36,526 bases of DNA from Streptomyces sp. MBT53. GTDB taxonomy: Bacteria > Actinomycetota > Actinomycetes > Streptomycetales > Streptomycetaceae. The notes below the pieces were generated by a model that worked only from the letters and a program-made list of their open reading frames with translations, searched no databases and was not told the origin of the DNA. Position 1 is the stretch's first letter. Every line of letters begins with the position of its first letter. The stretch lies in NCBI RefSeq assembly GCF_016654115.1, contig NZ_JAEQAZ010000081.1:1-36526 (forward strand), given 5' to 3'. This document shows, one piece after another, positions 8,070-15,770 of this stretch. The translations under genes were made by a program, and so were the position numbers.

Positions 8070-10388
8070 GTGACAGCGAAGTCCGCAGCCGCGGCAGCAC
8101 GGGCCACCGTGTACGGCTACCCCCGTCAGGGACAGGGCCGGGAACTGAAGAAGGCCGTCGAGGGCTACTGGAAGGGCCGTGTCGACGCCGACGCCCTCCG
8201 GGCCACCGCGGCCGAACTGCGCCGCGCCAACTGGCGGCAGCTGGCCGAGGCCGGCATCCACGAAGTGCCGACCGGCGACTTCTCGTACTACGACCATGTC
8301 CTGGACACCAGCGTCATGGTCGGCGCGATCCCCGCCCGCCACCGTGCCGCCGTCGAACTCGACGCGCTGGACGGGTACTTCGCGATGGCGCGCGGCACGC
8401 AGGACGTGGCGCCGCTGGAGATGACGAAGTGGTTCGACACCAACTACCACTACCTGGTGGCCGAGTTGGGGCCGGACACGGTCTTCACCGCCGACTCCGG
8501 CAAGCAGGTCGGCGAGTTGAAGGAGGCCCTCGCGCTGGGCCTCACGGCGCGCCCGGTGCTCGTCGGCCCGGTCACCTATCTGCTGCTTGCCAAGCCCGCG
8601 CCCGGAGTCGCCGCGGACTTCGATCCGCTGACGCTCCTTGACCGGCTGCTGCCCGTGTACGCCGAGGTGCTGGCGGATCTGCGCGCGGCGGGCGCGGAGT
8701 GGGCGCAACTCGACGAGCCCGCGCTCGTCCAGGACCGGACTCCGGCCGAACTGAACGCCGCCGAGCGTGCCTACCGTGATCTCGGCGCGCTCGCCGACCG
8801 CCCGAAGCTGCTGGTCGCCTCCTACTTCGACCGGCTCGGCGACGCGTTGCCGGTGCTGGCGAAGGCTCCGGTGGAGGGGCTGGCGCTCGACTTCACCGAG
8901 TCCGCCGCCGCCAACCTGGACGCGCTGGCCGCGGTGGGCGGGCTGCCCGGGAAGCGGCTGGTGGCCGGGGTGGTCGACGGCCGCAACATCTGGGTCAACG
9001 ACCTCACCAAGTCCCTTGCCACACTGGGCACGTTGCTCGGTCTCGCCGACCGGGTCGACGTGGCCGCCTCCTGCTCGCTGCTGCACGTCCCGCTCGACGC
9101 AGCCGCCGAGCGGGACATCGAGCCGCAGATCCTGCGCTGGCTCGCGTTCGCGCGGCAGAAGACCCGCGAGATCGTCACCCTCGCCAAGGGCCTGGCCCAG
9201 GGCACCGACACGATCTCCGCCCAACTGGCCGCGAACCGGGCCGACCTGGCCTCCCGCGCGGGCTCCCCGATCACCCGGGACCCCGCCGTACGGGCCCGTA
9301 CGGCAGCCGTCACGGAGGCCGACGCCCGGCGCTCGCAGCCGTACGGCGAGCGGACCACCGCCCAGCGGGCGCGGCTCGGTCTGCCGCTGCTGCCGACCAC
9401 CACGATCGGCTCGTTCCCGCAGACCGCCGAACTGCGCACCGCCCGCGCCGACTTGAGGGCGAGCCGGATCGACACGGCCGGATACGAGGAGCGCATCAGG
9501 GCGGAGATCGGCGAGGTGATCTCCTTCCAGGAGAAGACCGGCCTCGACGTCCTGGTGCACGGCGAGCCCGAACGCAACGACATGGTCCAGTACTTCGCCG
9601 AGCAGCTGACGGGCTACCTCGCCACGCAGCACGGCTGGGTCCAGTCCTACGGCACCCGGTACGTCCGTCCGCCGATCCTGGCCGGCGACATCTCCCGCCC
9701 CGAGCCGATGACGGTCCGCTGGACGACGTACGCCCAGACCCTCACCTCACGGCCGGTGAAGGGCATGCTCACCGGGCCGGTCACCATGCTCGCCTGGTCG
9801 TTCGTCCGTGACGACCAGCCGCTCGGCGACACCGCACGGCAGGTCGCGCTCGCCCTGCGCGACGAGGTGAACGACCTTGAGGCGGCCGGGACTTCGGTCA
9901 TGCAGGTCGACGAGCCGGCGCTGCGCGAGACGCTTCCGCTGCGGGCGGCGGACCGGGCGACGTATCTCGCCTGGGCGACGGAGGCGTTCCGCCTCACCAC
10001 CGCAGGGGTCCGGCCGGACACCCAGATCCACACCCATATGTGCTACGCCGAGTTCGGCGACATCGTGCAGGCCATCGACGATCTCGACGCGGACGTCATC
10101 AGTCTGGAAGCGGCCCGTTCGCACATGCAGGTGGCGCGTGAGCTGGCCGGGCACGGCTATCCGCGTGAGGCGGGGCCCGGCGTGTACGACATCCACTCGC
10201 CGCGCGTGCCGGGCGCCGACGAGGCAGCGGCCCTGCTGCGCAAGGGACTTGAGGCCATTCCGCCGGAGCGGCTGTGGGTCAATCCCGACTGCGGGCTGAA
10301 GACCCGCGGCTGGTCGGAGACCCGCGCTTCGCTGGAGAACCTGGTCGCGGCGGCCCGTACGGTCCGTGAGGAACTCGTGGGTTCCTGA
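8070..10388 (+). CDS. metE: Cobalamin-independent methionine synthase
   Basis: MetE (5-methyltetrahydropteroyltriglutamate-homocysteine methyltransferase) makes methionine by direct methyl transfer without B12. The product is 772 aa, full length, with the two tandem TIM barrels of the family. Zinc ligands are visible in the C-terminal half at H656 and C658 (IHTHMCY), E680 (SLEAARSHM) and C741 (WVNPDCGLKTRGW), matching H641/C643/E665/C726 of E. coli MetE. The N-terminal folate-side barrel begins GYPRQGQGRELKKAVEGYWK. The GTG start at 8070 follows GAAGGAGAG, which is itself part of the riboswitch platform. A perfect hairpin terminator follows the stop. Regulation by B12 through the upstream riboswitch is strongly indicated. 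Confidence 0.97.
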   Translation: MTAKSAAAAARATVYGYPRQGQGRELKKAVEGYWKGRVDADALRATAAELRRANWRQLAEAGIHEVPTGDFSYYDHVLDTSVMVGAIPARHRAAVELDALDGYFAMARGTQDVAPLEMTKWFDTNYHYLVAELGPDTVFTADSGKQVGELKEALALGLTARPVLVGPVTYLLLAKPAPGVAADFDPLTLLDRLLPVYAEVLADLRAAGAEWAQLDEPALVQDRTPAELNAAERAYRDLGALADRPKLLVASYFDRLGDALPVLAKAPVEGLALDFTESAAANLDALAAVGGLPGKRLVAGVVDGRNIWVNDLTKSLATLGTLLGLADRVDVAASCSLLHVPLDAAAERDIEPQILRWLAFARQKTREIVTLAKGLAQGTDTISAQLAANRADLASRAGSPITRDPAVRARTAAVTEADARRSQPYGERTTAQRARLGLPLLPTTTIGSFPQTAELRTARADLRASRIDTAGYEERIRAEIGEVISFQEKTGLDVLVHGEPERNDMVQYFAEQLTGYLATQHGWVQSYGTRYVRPPILAGDISRPEPMTVRWTTYAQTLTSRPVKGMLTGPVTMLAWSFVRDDQPLGDTARQVALALRDEVNDLEAAGTSVMQVDEPALRETLPLRAADRATYLAWATEAFRLTTAGVRPDTQIHTHMCYAEFGDIVQAIDDLDADVISLEAARSHMQVARELAGHGYPREAGPGVYDIHSPRVPGADEAAALLRKGLEAIPPERLWVNPDCGLKTRGWSETRASLENLVAAARTVREELVGS

Positions 10389-10402
10389 CGCGAGGAGCGA
10401 AC

Positions 10403-10445
10403 GGGGCGGGGTCGGCCGGGGCACCCTCCCGGCCGACCCCGCCCC
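10403..10445 (+). terminator. Strong hairpin terminator after metE
   Basis: A perfect 18-bp stem, GGGGCGGGGTCGGCCGGG at 10403-10420 and its complement at 10428-10445, with a 7-base loop. There is no U-tract, as is common for streptomycete terminators. It separates metE from the next gene. Confidence 0.8.
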
Positions 10446-10500
10446 TCAGTACGGGGGGGACGATGTCCGTACACCCCGTCCGGAGAAGTGGAGCAAGCGA

Positions 10501-11076
10501 GTGACCAGCCGCATCACCCTGATCTCACCGGCGTTGAACCGGTCCCTTCGGGAGGCCCGGTTCGACGACGGCAGCCCGCTCGACCCGAGCGGCAGGGCCC
10601 GCGCCGAGTCCGCCGGTTCGCTCGGGGCGGCCGACCGGGTGCTGGTCTCCCCCACCGCGCGCTGCCGGGAGACGGCGTCCGCGCTCGGTCTCGCGGCCGT
10701 GCCGGAGCCTGAGTTGGCGGGGCTCGACATGGGCCGCTGGCGGGGTCTGACCCTCGACGAGGTGATGGCACGGGAGCCGGACGCGGTGCTGTCCTGGCTG
10801 TCGGACCCGGACGCGGCGCCCCACGGCGGGGAGTCGGTGCGGGCGCTGTGCGAGCGGGCGGCCGGGTGGCTGGAGGCGGCGGCGACCTTCGAGGGCAGGA
10901 CCCTCGCGGTCGTGGAACAGGAACTTGTGCGGGCCCTCGCGGTCACGGTCCTCGACGCACCGGGGCCCGCCTTCTGGCGACTCGACGTGCCCCCGCTGTC
11001 CGCGACCGACCTCAGCGGACAGTCCGGGCGATGGAACCTGCGGCTCGGGCGGGAGTTGGGGTCCGAGGGCCGCTGA
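10501..11076 (+). CDS. Histidine-phosphatase-fold protein lacking catalytic histidines
   Basis: A 191-aa protein with the outline of the phosphoglycerate mutase/CobC-type histidine phosphatase superfamily: a first beta strand (RITLISPAL), SPTARCRETASALG (normally SxxxRxxQTA), GLDMGRWRGLTLDEV (normally ExxxGxWEG), PHGGES, and a late strand, LAVVEQELVRALAV. The nucleophile motif RHG is replaced by SPA, and the second histidine (usually VVSHG or VVTHG) by VVEQ. It therefore probably lacks phosphatase activity. I recall similar proteins beside CbtA/CbtB cobalt transporters in Streptomyces, which would fit the B12 context, but no cbt genes are here. The GTG at 10501 with GTGGAG about 10 bases upstream fits better than upstream starts that run through the terminator. 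Confidence 0.75.
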   Translation: MTSRITLISPALNRSLREARFDDGSPLDPSGRARAESAGSLGAADRVLVSPTARCRETASALGLAAVPEPELAGLDMGRWRGLTLDEVMAREPDAVLSWLSDPDAAPHGGESVRALCERAAGWLEAAATFEGRTLAVVEQELVRALAVTVLDAPGPAFWRLDVPPLSATDLSGQSGRWNLRLGRELGSEGR

Positions 11077-11187
11077 GCGCTCCGCTGGATCCGCGGTTCC
11101 CTTTCCGCGGGCCGGCGGGGGCTGGTCGCGCAGTTCCCCGCGCCCCTTACGGGACGCTCTTCCGCGCCGGTCCACCCCAGCCCACCC

Positions 11188-11223
11188 GACTATACATACC
11201 GTATATACTCCGCATGTATAGTC
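11188..11223. promoter_or_regulatory. Operator-like inverted repeat over the deacetylase promoter
   Basis: A perfect 10-bp inverted repeat, GACTATACAT (11188-11197) and ATGTATAGTC (11214-11223), flanks a central palindrome GTATATAC (11201-11208). This A/T-rich island stands out in otherwise very GC-rich DNA. The right arm overlaps the candidate -10 element of the next gene, so a bound repressor would block it. I do not recognise the regulator. Confidence 0.55.
11217..11222 (+). promoter_or_regulatory. Candidate -10 element, leaderless start
   Basis: TATAGT ends 6 bases before the ATG at 11229, so transcription would begin at or near the start codon. No Shine-Dalgarno is present. TATACT (11204-11209) is a weaker alternative that would place transcription near the ATG at 11214. 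Confidence 0.4.
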
Positions 11224-11228
11224 TGGAC

Positions 11229-12029
11229 ATGCCATCTCTGAGCTCTCTGCGTAAGAAGAGGAAAAGAACGCGGGCCGGGTTGCGTGCCGTCGGCATGTTC
11301 GTGGCGGTCGTCTCGCTGGGCCTCGCGTCGAGCGGGTGCACCAAGCTCGACACGACCTCGCCCGCCGCCGCCCGCACCCACGCCGTGTCGGCGACCGCGC
11401 AGGCCCGGTTCGGGACGGTCGACTGCCGGGAGGCCAAGTGCATCGCGCTGACCTTCGACGCCGGGCCGAGCGAGCACTCGGCGCGGCTGCTCGACATCCT
11501 GAAGGAGAAACAGGTCCCGGCGACCTTCTTCCTGCTCGGCAAGCGGCACATCGAGAAGTACCCGGAGCTGGTCAAGCGCATGGCCGCCGAGGGGCACGAG
11601 GTCGCCAGCCACACCTGGGACCACAAGATCCTGACCCGGATCACGCCCGCGCAGATACGCGGCGAACTGGAACGCACGGACGACGCGATAGAGCGGATCA
11701 CCGGGAAGAAGCCGACGCTGATGCGTCCGCCGCAGGGCCGCACCGACGACACCGTGCACAAGATCTGCCGTGAGCTGGGCCTCTCGGAGGTCCTGTGGAG
11801 CGTGACCGCCAAGGACTACGCGACCACCGACTCCGCGCTCATCACCAAGCGTGTCCTCGCCCAGGCCACCCGGGACGGGATCATCCTGCTGCACGACCTG
11901 TACCAGGGCACCGTGCCCGCCGTCCCCGGCATCATCGACGCGTTGAAGGCACGCGGGTACGTGTTCGTGACCGTGCCGCAGCTGCTGGCGCCCGGGAAGG
12001 CGGAGCCGGGGAAGGTGTACCGCCCCTGA
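11229..12029 (+). CDS. Polysaccharide deacetylase (CE4/NodB family), exported
   Basis: A 266-aa exported CE4-family protein. A basic N-terminus (LRKKRKRTRAGLR) and hydrophobic stretch end at LASSGC, a possible but imperfect lipobox. The NodB domain follows from about residue 68: motif 1 TFDAGP, motif 2 SHTWDH (two metal-binding histidines), motif 3 RPPQGRTDD, motif 4 WSVTAKDY, motif 5 IILLHD. Motif 1 is normally TFDDGP; the second aspartate, a metal ligand, is alanine here. The substrate could be peptidoglycan, chitin-like or xylan acetyl groups; the sequence does not say. The ATG at 11229 is preferred because a TATAGT -10 box sits at the right distance for a leaderless start. An in-frame ATG at 11214 lies inside the inverted repeat and is the alternative. 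Confidence 0.85.
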   Translation: MPSLSSLRKKRKRTRAGLRAVGMFVAVVSLGLASSGCTKLDTTSPAAARTHAVSATAQARFGTVDCREAKCIALTFDAGPSEHSARLLDILKEKQVPATFFLLGKRHIEKYPELVKRMAAEGHEVASHTWDHKILTRITPAQIRGELERTDDAIERITGKKPTLMRPPQGRTDDTVHKICRELGLSEVLWSVTAKDYATTDSALITKRVLAQATRDGIILLHDLYQGTVPAVPGIIDALKARGYVFVTVPQLLAPGKAEPGKVYRP

Positions 12030-12047
12030 GTCGCCCAGGGGCCGCAC

Positions 12048-13304
12048 TCACCAGGTCAGGTGCAGGGCGTACGGGGAACGGTGGATCATCGTGGGCCGCA
12101 TGGTGACCGGACGGTCCTCAGCGAGCCGCAGACCGGGCAGCCGACGGGTCAACTCCTCCAGGGTGAGCCGGAGTTGCTCCCGGGCGAGCTGGGAGCCCGG
12201 GCAGCCGTGCACGCCGAGGCCGAAGGCGAGGTGGCGGGCGACCGGGGAGCGGGTGATGTCGAAGGTGTCGGCGCGCTGATGGCGCCGCTCGTCCCGGTTG
12301 GCCGCGCCGAAGGCGATGAACAGCGTTGCCCCGGCGGGGAGTTCGGTACCGGCGAGGACGACCGGCCGGGTGGTGATCCTGCGGAAGCCCTGCAGTGCGG
12401 TGTCGTAGCGGGCCGCCTCCTCGATCGCCGCGGGGATGCGCTCGGGCTCGGCGCACAGCAGCTCCCACTGGCGCGGGTGGCGGAGCAGATGCAGGACGGT
12501 CGTACCGATCAGCGCGGTGGTGGTGAGGTGTCCGGCGATCAGCAAGTTCTGGAGATCGGCGACCAGTTGGTGCCGATGGTCCAGGGTGAGCGGGCCCTCG
12601 ACGACGGAGGCGACCAGCTCCGAGCAGAGGTCCTCGCGGGGTTGGTCGTAGCGCTCGCGTGCGTATCGGTCGAGGGTGTGCTGCATCGCGACGACGTCCT
12701 GGGCCGCGGCGACCTGCTCGTCCTCCTCCAGGGGACGGAACAGCAACTCCTCGGCGCGGTGGCCGCCGTGGACGACTCCGGGCACGTCGGCGGGTTCGAG
12801 GCCGACGATCCGGCCGATCACCTCGCCGGGGAGCCTGCGGGCGTACGCCGACATCAGGTCGACCTGCCCGTCCCCGGCGAAGGCGTCGACGAGGGCGGCG
12901 GCGCGCTCGGCGGCGTAGGGCAGGACGGCCGTGACGCGGGCCGGGGAGAGGCCGCGGACGATGGGCGCGCGCAGGCGCTGGTGCTCCGAGCCGTCCGCGG
13001 TCACGACGACCGGCCGCCCGCCGAAGCCGCCGCCGAGGACGGCGAGCGCGGCGGGCGACGGCAGCACGTCGGGCCGTAGCGCGACCGCCGAGGAGAACTC
13101 CTCGGGGCGGCGCAGGACTTCGCGGACGTCGGCGTCCCGGGCGACGAGCCAGGCGTCGAGTTCGGCGACGTGGGTGAGGCCCGCGGTCCCCCGGGCCCGG
13201 GTGTAGTACGGGTACGGGTCGCGCTGCAACTCGTCGAGCCTGCCGTGCAGTTCGCGGTCCACGGGACACCCTCCGGCCGGTGGTGCGGTGCGGGTCGGGC
13301 TCAT
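12048..13304 (-). CDS. Cytochrome P450
   Basis: A bacterial class I-type soluble P450, 418 aa. Landmarks are the I-helix AGHLTTTALIG (normally AGxxTT), the K-helix ExxR motif EEAAR, and the heme loop FGLGVHGCPG with the thiolate ligand at about C368. It needs a ferredoxin/ferredoxin reductase pair, and none is encoded nearby. The substrate cannot be told from sequence, and the neighbours do not look like a biosynthetic cluster. I chose the ATG at 13302-13304 (MSPTRTAPPAGGCPVDRE) because the upstream extension to 13361 is arginine/cysteine-rich and unlike P450 N-termini; no clear Shine-Dalgarno supports either. It lies 79 bases downstream of the DUF2278 gene on the same strand and may be co-transcribed. 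It converges on the deacetylase with an 18-base gap. Confidence 0.9.
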   Translation of the reverse strand: MSPTRTAPPAGGCPVDRELHGRLDELQRDPYPYYTRARGTAGLTHVAELDAWLVARDADVREVLRRPEEFSSAVALRPDVLPSPAALAVLGGGFGGRPVVVTADGSEHQRLRAPIVRGLSPARVTAVLPYAAERAAALVDAFAGDGQVDLMSAYARRLPGEVIGRIVGLEPADVPGVVHGGHRAEELLFRPLEEDEQVAAAQDVVAMQHTLDRYARERYDQPREDLCSELVASVVEGPLTLDHRHQLVADLQNLLIAGHLTTTALIGTTVLHLLRHPRQWELLCAEPERIPAAIEEAARYDTALQGFRRITTRPVVLAGTELPAGATLFIAFGAANRDERRHQRADTFDITRSPVARHLAFGLGVHGCPGSQLAREQLRLTLEELTRRLPGLRLAEDRPVTMRPTMIHRSPYALHLTW

Positions 13305-13344
13305 GGTGCCGTACGCGCACGCGGTGCGGAAGGGAGCGTCCGGA

Positions 13345-13395
13345 CAGCGTCGGAACACCACGGCAGGAAGGTTTCCCGCAGCGTCAGAACACCAC
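13345..13395. repeat. Short imperfect direct repeat
   Basis: A 17-base unit, CAGCGTCGGAACACCAC (13345-13361), recurs at 13379-13395 with one mismatch, a period of 34. The second copy encodes the last codons and stop of the DUF2278 gene; the first lies in the gap before the P450. It looks like a small tandem duplication. Confidence 0.6.
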
Positions 13396-14397
13396 CGTCC
13401 AGCCTTCCCGCGCGGCCTGGTCGGCGGTGTACGAGACGCCGTGCACCTTCAGGTCGCCCGCGTCGAGGAGGGTGATCTCGCCGCCCTTGTTGCCGAGTTG
13501 GACGCCGTCCGTGAGCGGGACGAGGAGCGGGGCGCCGGCGGCGAGCGGGCCGGGGGCCGGTACCGCGCAGGAGTTGCCCAGCCGGTCCCGGACGTGCCAG
13601 CCGGTCAGGTCGACGGGATCGGGCGAGGCGTTGAGGAGCGTGACGCTCTCCGACTCGGGTGCCGGGCCACGGGGGTTGACCAGGGCCGCGACGATCCGGA
13701 CCGGCTGCCCGCCGGGCTCGTTGCGGTTGCCGTCGGTGCCCTCCAGGGTGTGGCCGGTGGTGTCGTCGGTGTGCCAGGACTGGCTCTGGAAGGCGAGGAA
13801 GATGGCCACCCAGCGCGACTGCGCCGGGAAGTGGATCAGGATGCCGCCGTCCTGCCAGACGCCGTCGTCGCCGCTGAAGCGGCGGCTGTTGCCCTGGTTC
13901 ATGTGGATGTCGTGGACGCCGTTGCCGGGCAGGAACCCGAACACCTTGTCCTTGACGGTCGGTTCGGGGCCGAAGCGCTCGCCGAAGACGTACAGCCGGG
14001 CGTCCGGGTCGTCGACCGCGCGTCGTACGTAGTGGTCGAGGAGGTCGGCGAGGTCGTTGTCGGGACCGCTCGCGTCCGGCGGGAGCGTGCGCAGCTGGGC
14101 CGGGTCGAAGAGGTTGCCGCGCACGAAGTCGAGGTTCGGGCCGCCGGGTCCGGGCAGCAGGGTGTTCCAACCGCTGGGCAGGCCCTCCAGGCGGGCGGTG
14201 ACCGGGTGTTGGAAGTCCTCGCCGACGAGGTAGAGCAGTTGGGAGGGCTGCTCGGCGGACAGGACGTTGACGGCGGCGCGGTAGTGCGTGCCCGCGTCGT
14301 CCGTGAGGTGGATCTGATAGTGCGGTGTACCGGCGGCACCCTCGCGCCGGGTGTCCACCGCGCGCGTGATCAATACGCCGTAGGCCTTCAGTGGCAT
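13384..14397 (-). CDS. DUF2278 (YukJ-like) protein with C-terminal lamin-tail domain
   Basis: A 337-aa protein of two parts. Residues 1 to about 215 match the DUF2278/YukJ family by overall features: an MPLKAYGVLITR start, HYQIHL, AVNVLSA, DNDLADLLDHYV, YVFGERFGPE, GVHDIHMNQGN and VWQDGGILIHFP. The C-terminal ~115 residues (VTLLNASPDPVDLTGWHVRD, then GNKGGEITLLD) look like a lamin-tail domain, an Ig-like fold found in many secreted or nuclease-linked proteins. No signal peptide is visible, so it is probably cytoplasmic. Function is unknown; YukJ-family proteins are uncharacterised to my knowledge. The ATG at 14395-14397 has a good Shine-Dalgarno (GGGGGAG) about 10 bases upstream. The frame stays open far upstream, but that part does not read as protein. 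Confidence 0.8.
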   Translation of the reverse strand: MPLKAYGVLITRAVDTRREGAAGTPHYQIHLTDDAGTHYRAAVNVLSAEQPSQLLYLVGEDFQHPVTARLEGLPSGWNTLLPGPGGPNLDFVRGNLFDPAQLRTLPPDASGPDNDLADLLDHYVRRAVDDPDARLYVFGERFGPEPTVKDKVFGFLPGNGVHDIHMNQGNSRRFSGDDGVWQDGGILIHFPAQSRWVAIFLAFQSQSWHTDDTTGHTLEGTDGNRNEPGGQPVRIVAALVNPRGPAPESESVTLLNASPDPVDLTGWHVRDRLGNSCAVPAPGPLAAGAPLLVPLTDGVQLGNKGGEITLLDAGDLKVHGVSYTADQAAREGWTVVF

Positions 14398-14499
14398 GAC
14401 GACCGACTCCCCCAGTGGTGTACGTCTGCGTGCCCATGAACGGCTGGGCCAAGGGTGTGAGCCCCCCGACGAAAGTACCGCCGACCGCGATGCGTTCTC

Positions 14500-14505
14500 T
14501 ACGAT
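14500..14505 (+). promoter_or_regulatory. Candidate -10 element, leaderless start
   Basis: TACGAT ends 6 bases before the ATG at 14512, and there is no Shine-Dalgarno. This is consistent with a leaderless transcript. No clear -35 was seen. Confidence 0.35.
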
Positions 14506-14511
14506 CCCTGC

Positions 14512-14952
14512 ATGGTCAACTTCCGTCTCGAACGCACGGCACCGCTCCCCCTGGAGGAGGCGTGGCGCCGGTTGACGGAGTGGCCGCGCCATGCCGAGGT
14601 GGTCCCGCTGACCCGGGTCACCGTGCTCACCCCGCCGCCGACCGGTGAGGGCACGGTGTTCGTGGCCCGCTCCGGCCTCGGCCCGCTCGCCTTCGACGAC
14701 CGGATGGAGGTCACCGTGTGGCACCCCCCGACGGACGACGAGCCGGGTCTCGTACGGCTGGAGAAGCGGGGGCGGGTGGTGCTCGGCTGGGCGGAGATCG
14801 AGGTGCGGCCGGGGCCCGGGGGCCGCAGCCGGGTCGTCTGGCAGGAGGAGCTGCGGGTGCGGTTCCTGCCCCGGCTCTTCGACGGGCCGCTGCGGTGGGC
14901 GGCGCGGTCGATGTTCGGGCGGGCGGTGAACGGGCTGCTCAGGCGGCCGTAG
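14512..14952 (+). CDS. SRPBCC (START-like) family protein
   Basis: A 146-aa single-domain protein of the polyketide cyclase/START-like SRPBCC superfamily, which forms a hydrophobic ligand pocket. It begins with the typical strand and helix FRLERTAPLPLEEAWRRLTE. Next comes a VTVLTPPPTGEGTVF strand pair, and it ends with the long C-terminal helix (LFDGPLRWAARSMFGRAVNG). Ligand and role are unknown; many streptomycete members are housekeeping proteins. It diverges from the DUF2278 gene across a 114-base gap and converges on the LysE gene. Confidence 0.75.
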   Translation: MVNFRLERTAPLPLEEAWRRLTEWPRHAEVVPLTRVTVLTPPPTGEGTVFVARSGLGPLAFDDRMEVTVWHPPTDDEPGLVRLEKRGRVVLGWAEIEVRPGPGGRSRVVWQEELRVRFLPRLFDGPLRWAARSMFGRAVNGLLRRP

Positions 14953-14982
14953 CGAAGTCCTGTGGGGTGACTCCTTACGACG

Positions 14983-15624
14983 TCAGTCCTTGCGGCCCGT
15001 CACCGCCACCGTCACGCCCAGGCCGATCATCGTGAGGCCGCCCGCGCCGCCGACCGCGGAGAGGCGGCGGGGTGAGCGGGCGAACCAGTCGCGGGCGGTC
15101 GCGGCGACCAGGCCCCACAGGCTGTCGGAGAGCACGGCGATGAGGTTGAAGACGAGGCCGAGCAGCAGCATCTGGGCCGTCACATGGCCCTGTTCGCGGT
15201 CCACGAACTGGGGCAGTACGGCGGCGAAGAACACGATCGTCTTGGGGTTGGCGACGCCGACGGCGAAGCCCTCCCAGAGGGTGCGCAGGCCACTGTGCGG
15301 GGGCGCGTCCTCGCCGGTGAACGCGGCCCGCAGCGAACCACGTTGGCGCCAGGCCTTCACGCCGAGGTAGATCAGGTAGGCGGCGCCGGCGAGCTTGAGG
15401 GTCGTGAAGACGAGGACCGAGCGTTCCACCAGCGAGCCAACGCCGAGGGCGACCGCCACGACGAGGAGGTAGGCGCCGAGCGTGTTGCCCAGCACGGTGG
15501 TCAGCGCGGCGCGGCGGCCGTGGGCCAGCGCCCGGCCGATCACGAACAGCACGCTGGGGCCGGGCACCACGATCAGCAGGAAGGACAGGGCCGCGAAGGC
15601 GAGCAGTCGGTCGGTGGACACCAT
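14983..15624 (-). CDS. LysE/RhtB-family amino-acid exporter
   Basis: A 213-aa inner-membrane protein with about six hydrophobic segments. The family signature lies in the first helix and loop (LLIVVPGPSVLFVIGRALAH), followed by GNTLGAYLLV, LKLAGAAYLIYLGVKAW and GFAVGVANPKTIVFFAAVLP. Family members export amino acids such as lysine, homoserine or threonine, or related metabolites; the substrate is not predictable here. I chose the ATG at 15622-15624 because it begins just before the first membrane helix. The frame extends to a TTG at 15660. No strong Shine-Dalgarno is seen for either. It diverges from the kinase gene across 146 bases. Confidence 0.88.
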   Translation of the reverse strand: MVSTDRLLAFAALSFLLIVVPGPSVLFVIGRALAHGRRAALTTVLGNTLGAYLLVVAVALGVGSLVERSVLVFTTLKLAGAAYLIYLGVKAWRQRGSLRAAFTGEDAPPHSGLRTLWEGFAVGVANPKTIVFFAAVLPQFVDREQGHVTAQMLLLGLVFNLIAVLSDSLWGLVAATARDWFARSPRRLSAVGGAGGLTMIGLGVTVAVTGRKD

Positions 15625-15770
15625 GTGCCCATGGAAGGTGGGACCGCCCCGGGCTCGCAACCCATTTCCCGCTCCCCCGGCGGCAGTGTCCGGTGACAGG
15701 TGCGCACGCTTTAGTGTGATGGTGCCGAACGGCCTTTGTGGGAACGGGAATCAGGGAAGGTGACCGGCCG

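Noticed and set aside
12048..14397. P450 plus DUF2278 gene as a small natural-product cluster
   Set aside because: No core synthase, precursor peptide, ferredoxin or tailoring enzymes are nearby, and shared strand alone is not enough.
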